Shown one piece after another: positions 52,974-62,331 of a stretch of 64,000 nucleotides of DNA. Position 1 is the first letter of the stretch, and the number at the start of each line of letters is the position of its first letter. The notes under the pieces are model-generated. The model had not been told where the DNA came from. It ran no database searches and was given only the letters and a program-made list of their open reading frames with translations. Source of the stretch: JBLHZY01 sp047631555 (GTDB taxonomy: Bacteria; Pseudomonadota; Alphaproteobacteria; Rhodobacterales; Rhodobacteraceae); contig JBLHZY010000004.1 in the NCBI GenBank assembly GCA_047631555.1, positions 1 through 64,000 of the forward strand. The letters run 5' to 3'. A program made the position numbers and the translations under genes.

Positions 52974-54266
52974 TTAATCGTTTCCTAAAGAACACATCCA
53001 CCAGTCCTGATGCAATCCCAAACTGTAGTAGTCCGTAAGCGCGCCGCAGCGCTTGAACTGGCTGGCTTCGAGCGCTTCGGCGTTGGCTGCTGAGAGATCG
53101 CTTGGAATGGCCAAAACGGCCATGCGCGCCTCAAGGGATTTGGCTTTCTCAATGGCAAAGTCGATCCCGATTAGGCCAACGGGCGCCTCTTCCCAATTGA
53201 ACCCAATGACGCTGTCGGTTTCTGGCTCGGGCCCCGATCCGACAATAGATACCCCAGAGTTTTCATTGGCAGGCAAAGGCGCGCCGCTTTCAAATTCTGG
53301 GTTGTCGAGCCCGTAGATAATTTTGGCTTCGTTCGGGGCGTGATAGTTCGGGATTTTCATCTCAACCACGGCGCCGAAATCATCATACATCTTATGGGCG
53401 GCGGCGTAGATCGGCTTGCCAAATTCGGCGTAATCGCTTGTTGCGATAAAGATTTTGCGGATGCCTTTCTCGTTCAGCATGCCGAGCAGATCGTTCAGCA
53501 TTTGCCCTCCAAGCCCTTTGCCCGCGCAATCTTCGCGCAGATATGTCCAGGAAAGCCAAGCCACATCGGGCACTTGTTCGTCAAAGCTATAGCCGGTGAG
53601 CCCAAGGACTTCGCTGCCCTCAAGCAGAACAAACATGCCGTTCACGCCGCCGCTGAGAAACTCGTCCTCGGCCTCGGTTGCATCGTCTTCATCGGTCTCG
53701 TTGATGATCGCGATGGCTTTGGAAATATGGGCCCGTTGCATCGGTTTCAGGGTCGGGACCTTGGGGCCGAAAAGAGAACCAAACATGGCGCTGCCTCCTC
53801 CTATGAGGGTTGAAATGATATGCGGATAGATGGCGATGCTTTGTGATCTGAACTGTGCTTCAAGCGCAAGAGCGCCCGCCACAATCAGGCATAGCATCGC
53901 CCATTTGCGTCGCTCTGATCCGTTGAACACGGCAAAGGCAATCAACCCATATGCGGGGCCTGAAATGCCAACAAAGCGCGGATCAATGAGGAAGAATTGC
54001 GCCGTGCTGCCAATGAGAATGCAGGCCAGCACCAGCTGGAAAGTGCGCGTTGCACCAAGCGTGCGTTCGGCCAGCCGCCCGCCAACAATAAGCATCGCAC
54101 AGTTGCCCAAAAGATGCGCCGCACTGCCGTGTTGAAAGACATTCAAAAAGGCCTTCCAAAGCGGCACGGGCGCGAGCGAAACAGTCGCCGGACCGCGCAG
54201 CAGAAACACAAGGATGCACAGGGCCACCAGCGCATAAGTGACGCGTGCCGCGCGCAGCTCTGTCAT
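52974..54266 (-). CDS. Rhomboid-type membrane domain fused to GNAT acetyltransferase domains
   Basis: A 430-residue fusion. Residues 1-~168 are a rhomboid-like membrane domain with QHGSAAHLLGNCAMLIVGGRLAE (His51, Asn55), the nucleophile motif GISGPAYG (Ser102) and a His in YPHIISTLIGGGSAMFG (His149), so the Ser-His dyad is present. Residues ~172-305 form a GNAT domain (GMFVLLEGSEVLGLTGYSF, then REDCAGKGLGGQMLNDLLGML as acetyl-CoA motif). The last ~110 residues look like a second partial GNAT fold. It lies three bases after speD, suggesting coupling with polyamine metabolism. Either activity could be lost; no published equivalent is known to me. Confidence 0.78.
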   Translation of the reverse strand: MTELRAARVTYALVALCILVFLLRGPATVSLAPVPLWKAFLNVFQHGSAAHLLGNCAMLIVGGRLAERTLGATRTFQLVLACILIGSTAQFFLIDPRFVGISGPAYGLIAFAVFNGSERRKWAMLCLIVAGALALEAQFRSQSIAIYPHIISTLIGGGSAMFGSLFGPKVPTLKPMQRAHISKAIAIINETDEDDATEAEDEFLSGGVNGMFVLLEGSEVLGLTGYSFDEQVPDVAWLSWTYLREDCAGKGLGGQMLNDLLGMLNEKGIRKIFIATSDYAEFGKPIYAAAHKMYDDFGAVVEMKIPNYHAPNEAKIIYGLDNPEFESGAPLPANENSGVSIVGSGPEPETDSVIGFNWEEAPVGLIGIDFAIEKAKSLEARMAVLAIPSDLSAANAEALEASQFKRCGALTDYYSLGLHQDWWMCSLGND

Positions 54267-54269
54267 GGG

Positions 54270-54683
54270 CTAGCGCGCGAAATCGGCTGGCACTTTGGCC
54301 GCCGCAATCCCAAGCCCCTCGCCGCGCTTCAAGACCTGAACGGTTTCGCGCGTCGGTTTGAAAAAGCCGCGCAAGGCCTCCAAACTTAGTAGCGGATCGA
54401 CATCGCCACACATAAAAATATCGATCGCCGCGTAATCATATTCTGGCCACGTATGGATCGAAATATGGGATTCCGCCAAAAGCGCAACGCCGGTAAAGCC
54501 CACATGATCGCCAAAATTATGCAGTTTGATATCAAGCACAATCGCGCTTGCCGCCTGTGCGGCCGCGCGCAAAATCGGCTCGGCGGGCGCGGCATCAAGC
54601 AAATTTGAAGCGCCGTAAAACTCGGCAATCACATGCTGGCCAAGCGCTGCTGGTGTCGGATTTTGATGGCTGAGCACGTTCAT
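54270..54683 (-). CDS. speD: S-adenosylmethionine decarboxylase proenzyme
   Basis: A 137-residue prokaryotic-type SAM decarboxylase. The self-processing site is LLAES-HISIHTWPEYDYAA with cleavage before Ser72, which becomes the pyruvoyl group. His77 and the Cys of FMCGDVDP (Cys92) complete the active site. It makes decarboxylated SAM, the aminopropyl donor for spermidine-type synthesis. The product would feed the spermidine-synthase-like membrane protein encoded two genes further on, or another SpeE elsewhere. It is the first gene of the cluster. Confidence 0.93.
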   Translation of the reverse strand: MNVLSHQNPTPAALGQHVIAEFYGASNLLDAAPAEPILRAAAQAASAIVLDIKLHNFGDHVGFTGVALLAESHISIHTWPEYDYAAIDIFMCGDVDPLLSLEALRGFFKPTRETVQVLKRGEGLGIAAAKVPADFAR

Positions 54684-55543
54684 TGCTTCTCCGGCGGTAA
54701 TACTGGCTTACCCGCCAAACCATCGTAAAACGGCCCGAATTGCAATGCGTTAATGGGGGGCTTGCGCCGATACCTTCAGACCAGCGTGAAACTGTCCTTA
54801 CAATTTCGCGCGGTCAAATTTCACGTCGAAAAATGGGACGGCCCTTGGAGACTTCATCCGCTCTCGCCGCCAATGACCTTGCGCATCCGATTTAGTGCCG
54901 GTCGAGCGAGAAATTCATGCACCAAAACAATCCGATCTGTTCAAATACTCAAACCTGACCAGCAAGCGCTGACATCAAACAATTCGCATGGCGCGTGAAA
55001 ATGAATTTACCTTGCCCGCAAATCTCGCTTCCTAATACCTGCGCTTGGCGGATCGCCCCGCGTTTGCGGCGGCGCTTGCGCGACTATCGCTTTTATGACC
55101 ACTTCAGCCAGGCACATCGCCACAAAGCGACAAATGAAAACGGTTATCTCCGCCCTCAAGATTGGTATATTCACGCCTGCGTAGCGCGCGCCATTGGCGC
55201 TGCGGATGGCTTAAATCTGGCCTCGGTTTGGCGCCCCTGCCCCGACAGATGAGATTACCTCAAGCACGTTGATCTCGGGCATAAGGGGCATACTTTATGT
55301 GCCGCCGGGGGGATATTCTCAGGCGACATTGGCGTCGCAGTGCAGATCGAAAATGCATCAAAATCTTGTGGCGCTCAGCTCTGGGCGCATTGCATAGCTG
55401 GCAAATAAATTGGGTACAGGCGTACTAAATCCTTGAATTCACCCCAAAAAACACCCACTAAGATAGCGTATCATTTAAAATCTGTATTTGTGAGTTTCAT
55501 TGAATGCCTTGAGCAACTCAAGGGCACCAAGGGCTGGGGAACT
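54684..55543. other. 860-base intergenic region before the autotransporter
   Basis: No supportable gene. Two plus-strand frames (54753-54998, 54995-55252) lack family features and ribosome sites. The stretch should hold the speD promoter (left side) and the autotransporter promoter and leader (right side). Near 55412-55423 GGGTAC-AGGC-GTAC is a small palindrome of possible regulatory use. Confidence 0.5.
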
Positions 55544-58500
55544 ATGACAAATTTATTGGAAGGCGTTTGCGCCAAGAATTGCGCCATGCGCGGCGGTCGG
55601 ATGACAAAATTCAAAGGTGTCGTTGCGAGTTTTGCGCCCGTTATTGGCATCGCTCTTTCAGTCAGTTTTGCAGGCTCTGCTTTTGCGCAATCAGTGTCGT
55701 GGGATGCGACCAGCGGCAATAGCGCAATAGATGGCGGTAGCGGCAATTGGGATGCGGCGACGCAGAACTGGACCACTGACGCAGGCGCAACCAACGAAGT
55801 TTGGACAGACGGCGCCGACGCTGTATTCGGCGGCAACGCGGGAAGCGTCACTTTGGTTGGTACTCAAAGTGCAGCCTCTTTGACCTTCGACACCGACGGT
55901 TATGATATCTCTGGCGGCACGTTGAGCTATTCCAACGGCGGGTCGGGGATCACCGTTCATAGCGGCACCGCGACGATCGCGAGCGATATTTCCGCTTCAG
56001 CGGGTTTGGTGAAATCTGGCTCCGGCACTTTGGTGTTATCGGGCGCCAACACCTTTACTGGATCGTTGGATGTTCAGAATGGCAGCCTTGTTGTTGGCAA
56101 TGCTGCCGCTTTGGGAAGTATGAATATTGTTGTGGTGCAGAATGTCAATAACCCCGTTCACCTTGATCTTGGCGGCTATACATTTTCCGCAGATCAGCTG
56201 ATTTTAAACGGAACTTCCAGCACAAGCTTAAGCAATGGTACGATAAATGTATCTGTTCTTGCCCAGCTGGGAAACGGGACATTCTCTGCGGTTCTTGGTG
56301 GCACGTCTGAGGTATCTCGACCAGGTACCGGCGGAACAGCAACATTGACGGCTGTGAATACCTACACCGGCCCAACCCTCGTTTTGGGCAGCACCCTAGC
56401 CATTGCCTCAACGGGCAGTATTCTAAATACCTCCGCGATCACCATCAGCGGCGGCACATTGTCTGTTGATGGCAAGGACGGCAACGCAATCAGCGACACG
56501 CAAACCATCAACAACAGCGGAACCTTTCGCCTTGTTGGAAGCGACGAGACGATCGGGGCCATTTACGGCTCTGGCAACATCAGCCTTGGTAGCCAAACGC
56601 TTACGACCGGAAATGCGGTTGACGCCGAGATATCGGGCGTTGTCTCTGGCACGGGGGATTTGAATTATCAGGGCTCTGCCATTCTGACTTTGTCGGGGGC
56701 AAATACGCTGACGGGCGATATCGAAAACACTGGCGGCGGGACTGTCGTCTTGAGCGGAAGCACCGCAGGCAATGTGGTAAACACCTCGGGAACGTTCAAC
56801 AACGCGGGCGCTATATCGGGCAATGTGACCAACACATCCGGCACTTTCAATGCAAACACTGGCGGCACCTATGGCGGCAATATCGACAATGAAGCCCAGT
56901 TCAACATCGCCACGACAAGTTTTGATCTCAACGGTGTTTTTACCAATAACGGCGCAGTGACCAATACCTCCGGTGATCGGGTTGCCTTGGTTGTTGGAAC
57001 AGGGGCGAATTTCATCAACAACGGAACCATTGATGGCGGTTCTGGCGCGTCCCATATCGCTATTGTGGGTGATGAATTTACCCTTGCTGCCGGCAATCGC
57101 CTTACAGGAAATTACTCGATCGATGTCGAGACTGTGACGTCTTATGTGCAGTTCGATCTTTCAGGCACAACCGACTTTCACTTCAACAATCATGCAACGG
57201 CAGACATCCTTGGGGCGATGGATTTCAGTGGCCGGAATTTGACCAATACCAGCATTGTGAATGTCTCAGGCGGAGATTTCGTCGGTATCGGCGTGATCGA
57301 TAATTCGGGGACAATTGCCATCGGTGGCGGCGCCGGACTGGCGCGCAGTCTTGAAGCAAACACCATCACCAATAGCGGGACGATCAACGTCAATGATGGC
57401 TCTACGCTCAAAGGGATTGGCAATACCTCCAACAATAGCGGCACGATCAATGTTGCTGGCGGCGGCACGTTGATCGAGACAACCGGGGATTTCAACAATC
57501 TCTCCGGTGGTGCGGTCAATTTCAACGACGCAGGTGCCAAGACTTTTGACGCCCAAGCCGGGGTCATAACCAACGCGGGTGATCTGAATTTCAACGCAGG
57601 GACAACGACCGTAAATTCCCTCGGCGGCGCCATTCAGAACAACGCAGGCGGGACGATCGCAATCGCGGCGGCCGCGACCATGGATGCCAGCGGCGACACA
57701 ATTCAAAACGCCGGGTCGATCACTATGGCCAGCGCGACAAGTGCGCTCAGCGTTGGCACTCTAACCAATAACACCTCTGGCGTGGTGAACGCGCAAGGCA
57801 CGCTAACAGGCGCTGTGATCAACCAAGGCAGCGGCGACTTCAATGCCGTGGCAGGCCTTTCTGGCATCACAAGTTTCACCAACTCCGGCACCGCCTCCTT
57901 GGAGGTGCAATCGGGAACCAGCGCAATTGGCAGCCTGAACAATACCTCTGGCGGGACCGGCACAGGGCTTGCGACAGCCGGCGTGCGCGTCGCTGCTGCG
58001 GGCGTTGTTAGTACCGGCACCGCAACCAACAGCGGCACAGGAACAATCAACAACGCCGGTACATTCGGGGCCACCACCATCACCAACGGTGACGGCACCA
58101 ATGCTGCAACACTGACCAACACAGGTACGCTCACAGCCAGCAGCGGGATTTCAAACGCAGCTGGCGCAAACCTGATCAGCAATGGCGCAACGATCAACGG
58201 CAATGTCGCGAATTCCGGTGCGGCTTCTCTTTCGGGCGCGCTTGCGGGCACCTTGTCGAATAATGGTGCGGGCACAGTCGTGACTTTGGGCAACCTCACC
58301 AGCATCACAACGCTGACACAAAACAGCAGCGGTCTGGTAACCGTCGCTGGCGGACACCGCCTTGAAGCAGGCACCATTGCAAATACAGCCGGATCCGCAG
58401 GAATTGCGATCGCTGCCAATGCAACGCTGGCCGGAACGGGCAATACGCTCAACAACGCCGCGACGATCAGCGTCGCCTCTGGCGGAACGCTAACGGACGT

Positions 58501-60010
58501 TGGCGCGATCAACAACTTAAGCACCGGCATAATCGATTTTGCCCTTAATGGCGTGCTTTCGGCCGATACTGATATTGCTGGCGATGAAGGGATCACCAAC
58601 GCGGGCATCATCAATATCAATGGCGGCACCACAGCCATATCGCTTGGCGGCGCGGGAATTTTTGCAAACAGCAATCTGCTGAATATGGCCGCAGGGACAT
58701 CTTTGAACGTCACAGGCGATTTGACCAATACCGGGACGCTAAACGCCCAAAACGGCGCGACAAACAATACGATAGCGCTCAATGGCAATTACATTGGCGG
58801 CGGCAATCTCAACATCGATGTGGATTTCGGAGCGGACACCAGCGACGTTCTTGCAATCAACGGAGATATCACCAGCGCAACCACGACCGTCTCGGTTGCG
58901 GATGTCTCTACTGGCCCGGTCACCGGCAATGACATCATCGTTGCAAGTATCACCGGGACAGGCGCTGCGGATGCGTTTATCTTGGCAACGCCGCTGACCT
59001 TTGGCGCGCGCTCCTATGGCTTCTCTCAGTCTGGATCAAACTATGTCCTTGGCGCGACGGGCTATGTTGACGATGCCATCGGGATCGGCGCGCTTGCGCA
59101 TAGCTTGCTACTGCAAAACGATCTACCAACCCTAAAGCAACGCGCTGGGGGTCAATCGTCCTTCTCATTTTCCCAAGGCAAACCCGCTGGTTGGTTCGTG
59201 ATTGATGGCGGACCGTCGCGTTTTGCGCCCGCATCCTCGAGCACCGGATATAAGGGCAAGATGGACAGCATGAAGCTTCGCGGGGGTCTCAATTTTGACG
59301 TCCTCAATGCTGATGCTGGTCAACTTGTGGTTGGCGTGCACGGATCTTACGGCATCGCGCATTCCTTCCTGAAAACCAGCACGGGCAGCAGCACGATTAA
59401 CACCAGCGGCTTCTCTTTGGGCCTTTCGGCAACTTGGCTTGCGACGTCGGGGTTTTATGTTGATGGGCAAGTGCAATACGCAACCTATGAGAACACGCTG
59501 GCGGCAAGCGGCCCTGCAAGTTCGACCAATGCCAATGGCCTCAAGGGCGCGCTGGAAATAGGGCGCAAGTTTGATGCGGTCGGCTCAGGCTGGACACTCA
59601 CCCCGCGCGCGAACCTTAGATATTCCTCAGTGAAATTTGATGATTTCACCAGCGGAGGCGGGCTTACGGCCTCAATGCAACGCGCAACAAGCAAGCGCCT
59701 TGGCCTTGGGATCACAGCAGAACGCAACATGCGTTGGGCAGGGTCTGCGGGCCGGATGCAGGGCATGAAATTCTATGCGCTTGCGGATATTTACAAGGAA
59801 TTTGACGGCGCGATGACGACAACAATCGCCGGATCGCCTGTGACTTCGCAGTTGAATGGCCTCTCGGCAGATATTGGCCTTGGACTTAGCCGGAGCTTTA
59901 ATGATGGCCTTGGTTTGCTCTACATGGAAGTGTCGATGTCTGGCAGCCTGCAAGACCTTGCGAATGATAGAAGCCTCTCTGTCGGCTTGGGGGGGAAGTG
60001 GTCTTTCTGA
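55544..60010 (+). CDS. Large autotransporter adhesin (type Va secretion)
   Basis: About 1470-1490 residues. The ATG at 55544 follows GGGGAACT; an alternative at 55601 gives a shorter signal (MTKFKGVVASFAPVIGIALS ... AFA). The passenger carries PATR-like elements (KSGSGTLVLSGANTFTG, SAILTLSGANTLTG) then a long Asn/Gly/Thr/Ser-rich beta-helix of imperfect repeats with NNSGTI/NAGTI cores (~residues 250-1100). The last ~280 residues are a beta-barrel ending GLGGKWSF, with the terminal aromatic needed for outer-membrane assembly. It is probably a surface adhesin or biofilm protein. No protease motif was seen. Few Cys, as normal. Confidence 0.9.
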   Translation: MTNLLEGVCAKNCAMRGGRMTKFKGVVASFAPVIGIALSVSFAGSAFAQSVSWDATSGNSAIDGGSGNWDAATQNWTTDAGATNEVWTDGADAVFGGNAGSVTLVGTQSAASLTFDTDGYDISGGTLSYSNGGSGITVHSGTATIASDISASAGLVKSGSGTLVLSGANTFTGSLDVQNGSLVVGNAAALGSMNIVVVQNVNNPVHLDLGGYTFSADQLILNGTSSTSLSNGTINVSVLAQLGNGTFSAVLGGTSEVSRPGTGGTATLTAVNTYTGPTLVLGSTLAIASTGSILNTSAITISGGTLSVDGKDGNAISDTQTINNSGTFRLVGSDETIGAIYGSGNISLGSQTLTTGNAVDAEISGVVSGTGDLNYQGSAILTLSGANTLTGDIENTGGGTVVLSGSTAGNVVNTSGTFNNAGAISGNVTNTSGTFNANTGGTYGGNIDNEAQFNIATTSFDLNGVFTNNGAVTNTSGDRVALVVGTGANFINNGTIDGGSGASHIAIVGDEFTLAAGNRLTGNYSIDVETVTSYVQFDLSGTTDFHFNNHATADILGAMDFSGRNLTNTSIVNVSGGDFVGIGVIDNSGTIAIGGGAGLARSLEANTITNSGTINVNDGSTLKGIGNTSNNSGTINVAGGGTLIETTGDFNNLSGGAVNFNDAGAKTFDAQAGVITNAGDLNFNAGTTTVNSLGGAIQNNAGGTIAIAAAATMDASGDTIQNAGSITMASATSALSVGTLTNNTSGVVNAQGTLTGAVINQGSGDFNAVAGLSGITSFTNSGTASLEVQSGTSAIGSLNNTSGGTGTGLATAGVRVAAAGVVSTGTATNSGTGTINNAGTFGATTITNGDGTNAATLTNTGTLTASSGISNAAGANLISNGATINGNVANSGAASLSGALAGTLSNNGAGTVVTLGNLTSITTLTQNSSGLVTVAGGHRLEAGTIANTAGSAGIAIAANATLAGTGNTLNNAATISVASGGTLTDVGAINNLSTGIIDFALNGVLSADTDIAGDEGITNAGIININGGTTAISLGGAGIFANSNLLNMAAGTSLNVTGDLTNTGTLNAQNGATNNTIALNGNYIGGGNLNIDVDFGADTSDVLAINGDITSATTTVSVADVSTGPVTGNDIIVASITGTGAADAFILATPLTFGARSYGFSQSGSNYVLGATGYVDDAIGIGALAHSLLLQNDLPTLKQRAGGQSSFSFSQGKPAGWFVIDGGPSRFAPASSSTGYKGKMDSMKLRGGLNFDVLNADAGQLVVGVHGSYGIAHSFLKTSTGSSTINTSGFSLGLSATWLATSGFYVDGQVQYATYENTLAASGPASSTNANGLKGALEIGRKFDAVGSGWTLTPRANLRYSSVKFDDFTSGGGLTASMQRATSKRLGLGITAERNMRWAGSAGRMQGMKFYALADIYKEFDGAMTTTIAGSPVTSQLNGLSADIGLGLSRSFNDGLGLLYMEVSMSGSLQDLANDRSLSVGLGGKWSF

Positions 60011-60402
60011 GCCAAATTAGGGCCTGCTCACAAAGCGATTGATCGCTAGTATTGCGCGCGAAATCTGCGGCGCAATCCGCCGTCCTTGGCGGCCCAAAAG
60101 GCGCAAGGACGGCAAGCGCTTCCCCTGCTCGTCTCGGGGCCACGCGCCTTGTTGGCATAGGCTTGGAGCAGGCCTCAAGAGCAGGACTTGAGGCCACATC
60201 TCCCCCCGCCAACCATTGAGCAAAACTCCGCTCTTCTAGATCCAAGCGCCTTCATCGAAACCGTTTATTAACCTTTCTAGATGAATGATTTAGCACTTCG
60301 GATTGAGGATGCGTTTGGCCATTTTGCCAATCTGTTCGCAAATTTGTCTCGATCCGAAAACATGCGCCACCGGGCAGACCGCATAAAACGGAGAGCAGAG
60401 CC
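60011..60402. other. 392-base spacer containing nested inverted repeats
   Basis: No gene. Bases 60019-60195 hold several inverted repeats: GGCCTGCTC (60020-60028) with GAGCAGGCC (60166-60174); GCCGTCCTTG/CAAGGACGGC (60079-60113); GGCCTCAAG/CTTGAGGCC (60171-60195). There is no T-run. It may be the autotransporter terminator region, a mobile intergenic repeat or a structured RNA. The rest up to 60402 presumably has the promoter for the RsbQ-like gene. Confidence 0.6.
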
Positions 60403-61218
60403 ATGAACGCGAATGAAATTATCCGCCGCAACCATGTCACCGTAATGGGATCGGGAGAGCACACGCTTATGCTCGCGCACGGCTTTGGCTGTGATCAAAC
60501 CATGTGGCGCTTTGTTGCAGGCCCGCTCTCGCGTCACTTTAGAGTCGTTCTGTTTGATTACGTCGGTGCAGGAAACTCGGACATCTCCGCCTATAGTCTT
60601 GAAAAATATAGCTCTCTTGATGGATATTCCGAAGACATCATCGATATCTGCCGCGCGCTCGAGGTGAAAAATATCACTTTTGTAGGCCATTCTGTCAGTT
60701 CTATGATCGGCCTCATCGCCTCGATCAAAGCCCCCGAGCATTTCGAAAACCAAGTGATGGTCTGCCCCTCGCCCTGTTTTTTAAACCTGCCGCCAAACTA
60801 TCTTGGCGGATTTGACAAGGCCGACTTGGAAGAGCTCATCGGCCTCATGGATAAGAACTACATCGGCTGGGCCAATTATTTGGGGCCTCTGGTCATGGGG
60901 GCTGCGAACTCTTCTGAAATGATCAAAGAGCTGTCGGACAGTTTTTGCTCGACCGATCCTGTCATCTCCAAAGCCTTTGCCAAAACCACATTTTTCTCAG
61001 ATTTGCGGCACCTGCTGCCCAAGGTCAAGCATCCGTCCTTGATCCTTCAAAGCACCAAAGACGCCTTGGCCGCGACATCAATTGGCGAGTTTATGCATGG
61101 GCAAATGCCTGGCTCGCAGTTGCAACTGATTGAAGCAGAAGGGCACTGTTTGCATATGACCCGTCCCGATCAGGTCAGCCAATCCATCATCGATTTTGCG
61201 CAAATGGCGATCGCTTGA
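60403..61218 (+). CDS. RsbQ-like alpha/beta-hydrolase
   Basis: A 271-residue hydrolase of the RsbQ/KAI2/D14 type. Near-diagnostic segments are LAHGFGCDQTMWRFV, FRVVLFDYVGAGNSDISAYS, FVGHSVSSMIGLIASI (nucleophile Ser97), PSPCFLNLPPNYLGGFDKADLEELIGLMDKNYIGWANYLGP, SFCSTDP and EAEGHCLHMTRPDQV (catalytic His). In Bacillus subtilis RsbQ acts with the PAS phosphatase RsbP in energy-stress signalling. Here the next gene, overlapping by four bases, is a PAS-GGDEF cyclase, which suggests a signal molecule processed by this hydrolase is read by the PAS domain. Confidence 0.92.
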   Translation: MNANEIIRRNHVTVMGSGEHTLMLAHGFGCDQTMWRFVAGPLSRHFRVVLFDYVGAGNSDISAYSLEKYSSLDGYSEDIIDICRALEVKNITFVGHSVSSMIGLIASIKAPEHFENQVMVCPSPCFLNLPPNYLGGFDKADLEELIGLMDKNYIGWANYLGPLVMGAANSSEMIKELSDSFCSTDPVISKAFAKTTFFSDLRHLLPKVKHPSLILQSTKDALAATSIGEFMHGQMPGSQLQLIEAEGHCLHMTRPDQVSQSIIDFAQMAIA

Positions 61219-62153
61219 CCGCGGCGCCGAAGCTGGACGTCGATGATTTCCCTTGCGGGTGTATCCTTGTCGACTCCGCTCGGCGTATTATCTTTGCAAA
61301 TCAGTATTTTACGGATGAATTCGATTGGGAAGTGGACAAGGTCGTCGGAAACGCGCTTGAAAGTATTATGACCCCGGGATCGCATTTGTTTTGCGAAAGC
61401 TACGTCTACCCGTTGCTTTTGGAGAAGGGCAAATGTGTTGAAATTCAATTGACCTTTCTGAGCCATGATGGGCTGCGCGTACCCGTCGTTGTCAATGCGG
61501 ATATGCGGCCCGATGGCACCGTTGCTTGGGGCGTTTTTCGGGCTGAAAACCGAGACAAGCTCATTCAAGAGCTGGTGGATGTGCGCAGCAGTTTGGAAGA
61601 GCAAGCCCGACAGCTGCAAATCCTATCCTCAACGGACGAGCTCACCGGGCTGATGAACCGGCGGGCATTCAACCAAAAAGCCGAGCAATTGTTTGCCCGT
61701 GCTGAACAGATAAGTGCCCCAATTTCCCTTCTTCTGATGGATATCGACAACTTCAAAGTGATCAATGACACCCATGGCCATTGTATTGGCGATGAGGTTC
61801 TGCGCGAGGTTGGCCGCAGCTTGGCCGAGAACTGTCGCGCCGATGAAACAGTGGCGCGTTTTGGGGGCGAAGAGTTCGTTTGCATTTTGAACGAGGCTGA
61901 TAGCGAAGCGGCCAAGGCCTGTGCCCAGCGCATTCATCACTGTTTAAGCGAAGCGATGCGCTTTGATTTTCCCGTCACACTTAGTATCGGCGTCGCCACC
62001 AATGATGCGCAGATCGGCCTCTCTTATCAAGAATTGCTCACCCGCGCGGATCACGCGATGTATGACGCCAAACGCGCCGGTAAAAATTGCACCGTGATCA
62101 GTGGGATGGAGCCCGACCCGATCAAAGGCGCCCATTTGCTAAAAGCAGTTTGA
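61215..62153 (+). CDS. PAS-domain diguanylate cyclase coupled to RsbQ-like gene
   Basis: A 312-residue signalling protein. Residues ~10-115 form a PAS domain (CGCILVDSARRIIFANQYFTDEF ... VEIQLTFLSHDGLRVPVVVNA), residues ~115-140 a coiled linker, and ~140-300 a GGDEF domain (STDELTGLMNRRAF, MDIDNFKVINDTHGHCIGDEVL). The catalytic loop is GGEEF (217-221), so c-di-GMP synthesis is likely. The inhibitory site shows RxxE in place of RxxD. The start is TTG at 61215, overlapping the RsbQ-gene stop as TTGA; no better start was found, so translation depends on coupling. Confidence 0.9.
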   Translation: MTAAPKLDVDDFPCGCILVDSARRIIFANQYFTDEFDWEVDKVVGNALESIMTPGSHLFCESYVYPLLLEKGKCVEIQLTFLSHDGLRVPVVVNADMRPDGTVAWGVFRAENRDKLIQELVDVRSSLEEQARQLQILSSTDELTGLMNRRAFNQKAEQLFARAEQISAPISLLLMDIDNFKVINDTHGHCIGDEVLREVGRSLAENCRADETVARFGGEEFVCILNEADSEAAKACAQRIHHCLSEAMRFDFPVTLSIGVATNDAQIGLSYQELLTRADHAMYDAKRAGKNCTVISGMEPDPIKGAHLLKAV

Positions 62154-62283
62154 AACCTTTGAGCAATGCATTGAATGCTGCTCTTAAATCCCGCATTCGC
62201 TCGCTTGCGATGGCATAACGCTTTGCCCTTAGTCGCCCGCCTGTAAGGCCGCACTGCTTGATCACGCCCATACGACCATGCGC

Positions 62284-62322
62284 AAAAATCTGCGGGCCAA
62301 GCCAAATTGCTTCGCCCGCAGA
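62284..62322 (-). terminator. Terminator hairpin after the NTF2-like gene
   Basis: Stem TCTGCGGGC (62289-62297) and GCCCGCAGA (62314-62322) is perfect, with an inner AAGC/GCTT stem. Minus-strand reading gives a T-run (five T) after the stem, ending the minus-strand gene at 62332. The plus-strand diguanylate cyclase converges here. Confidence 0.75.
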
Positions 62323-62331
62323 CCGTTATTC

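Noticed and set aside
54753..55252. Two plus-strand frames before the autotransporter
   Set aside because: No ribosome sites, atypical composition (many Arg/His/Cys), no known domain; most likely open by chance.
56423..58788. Long minus-strand frames inside the autotransporter
   Set aside because: They are mirror frames of a low-complexity repeat gene (for example a 361-residue Ala/Pro/Val-rich frame) and have no independent signals.
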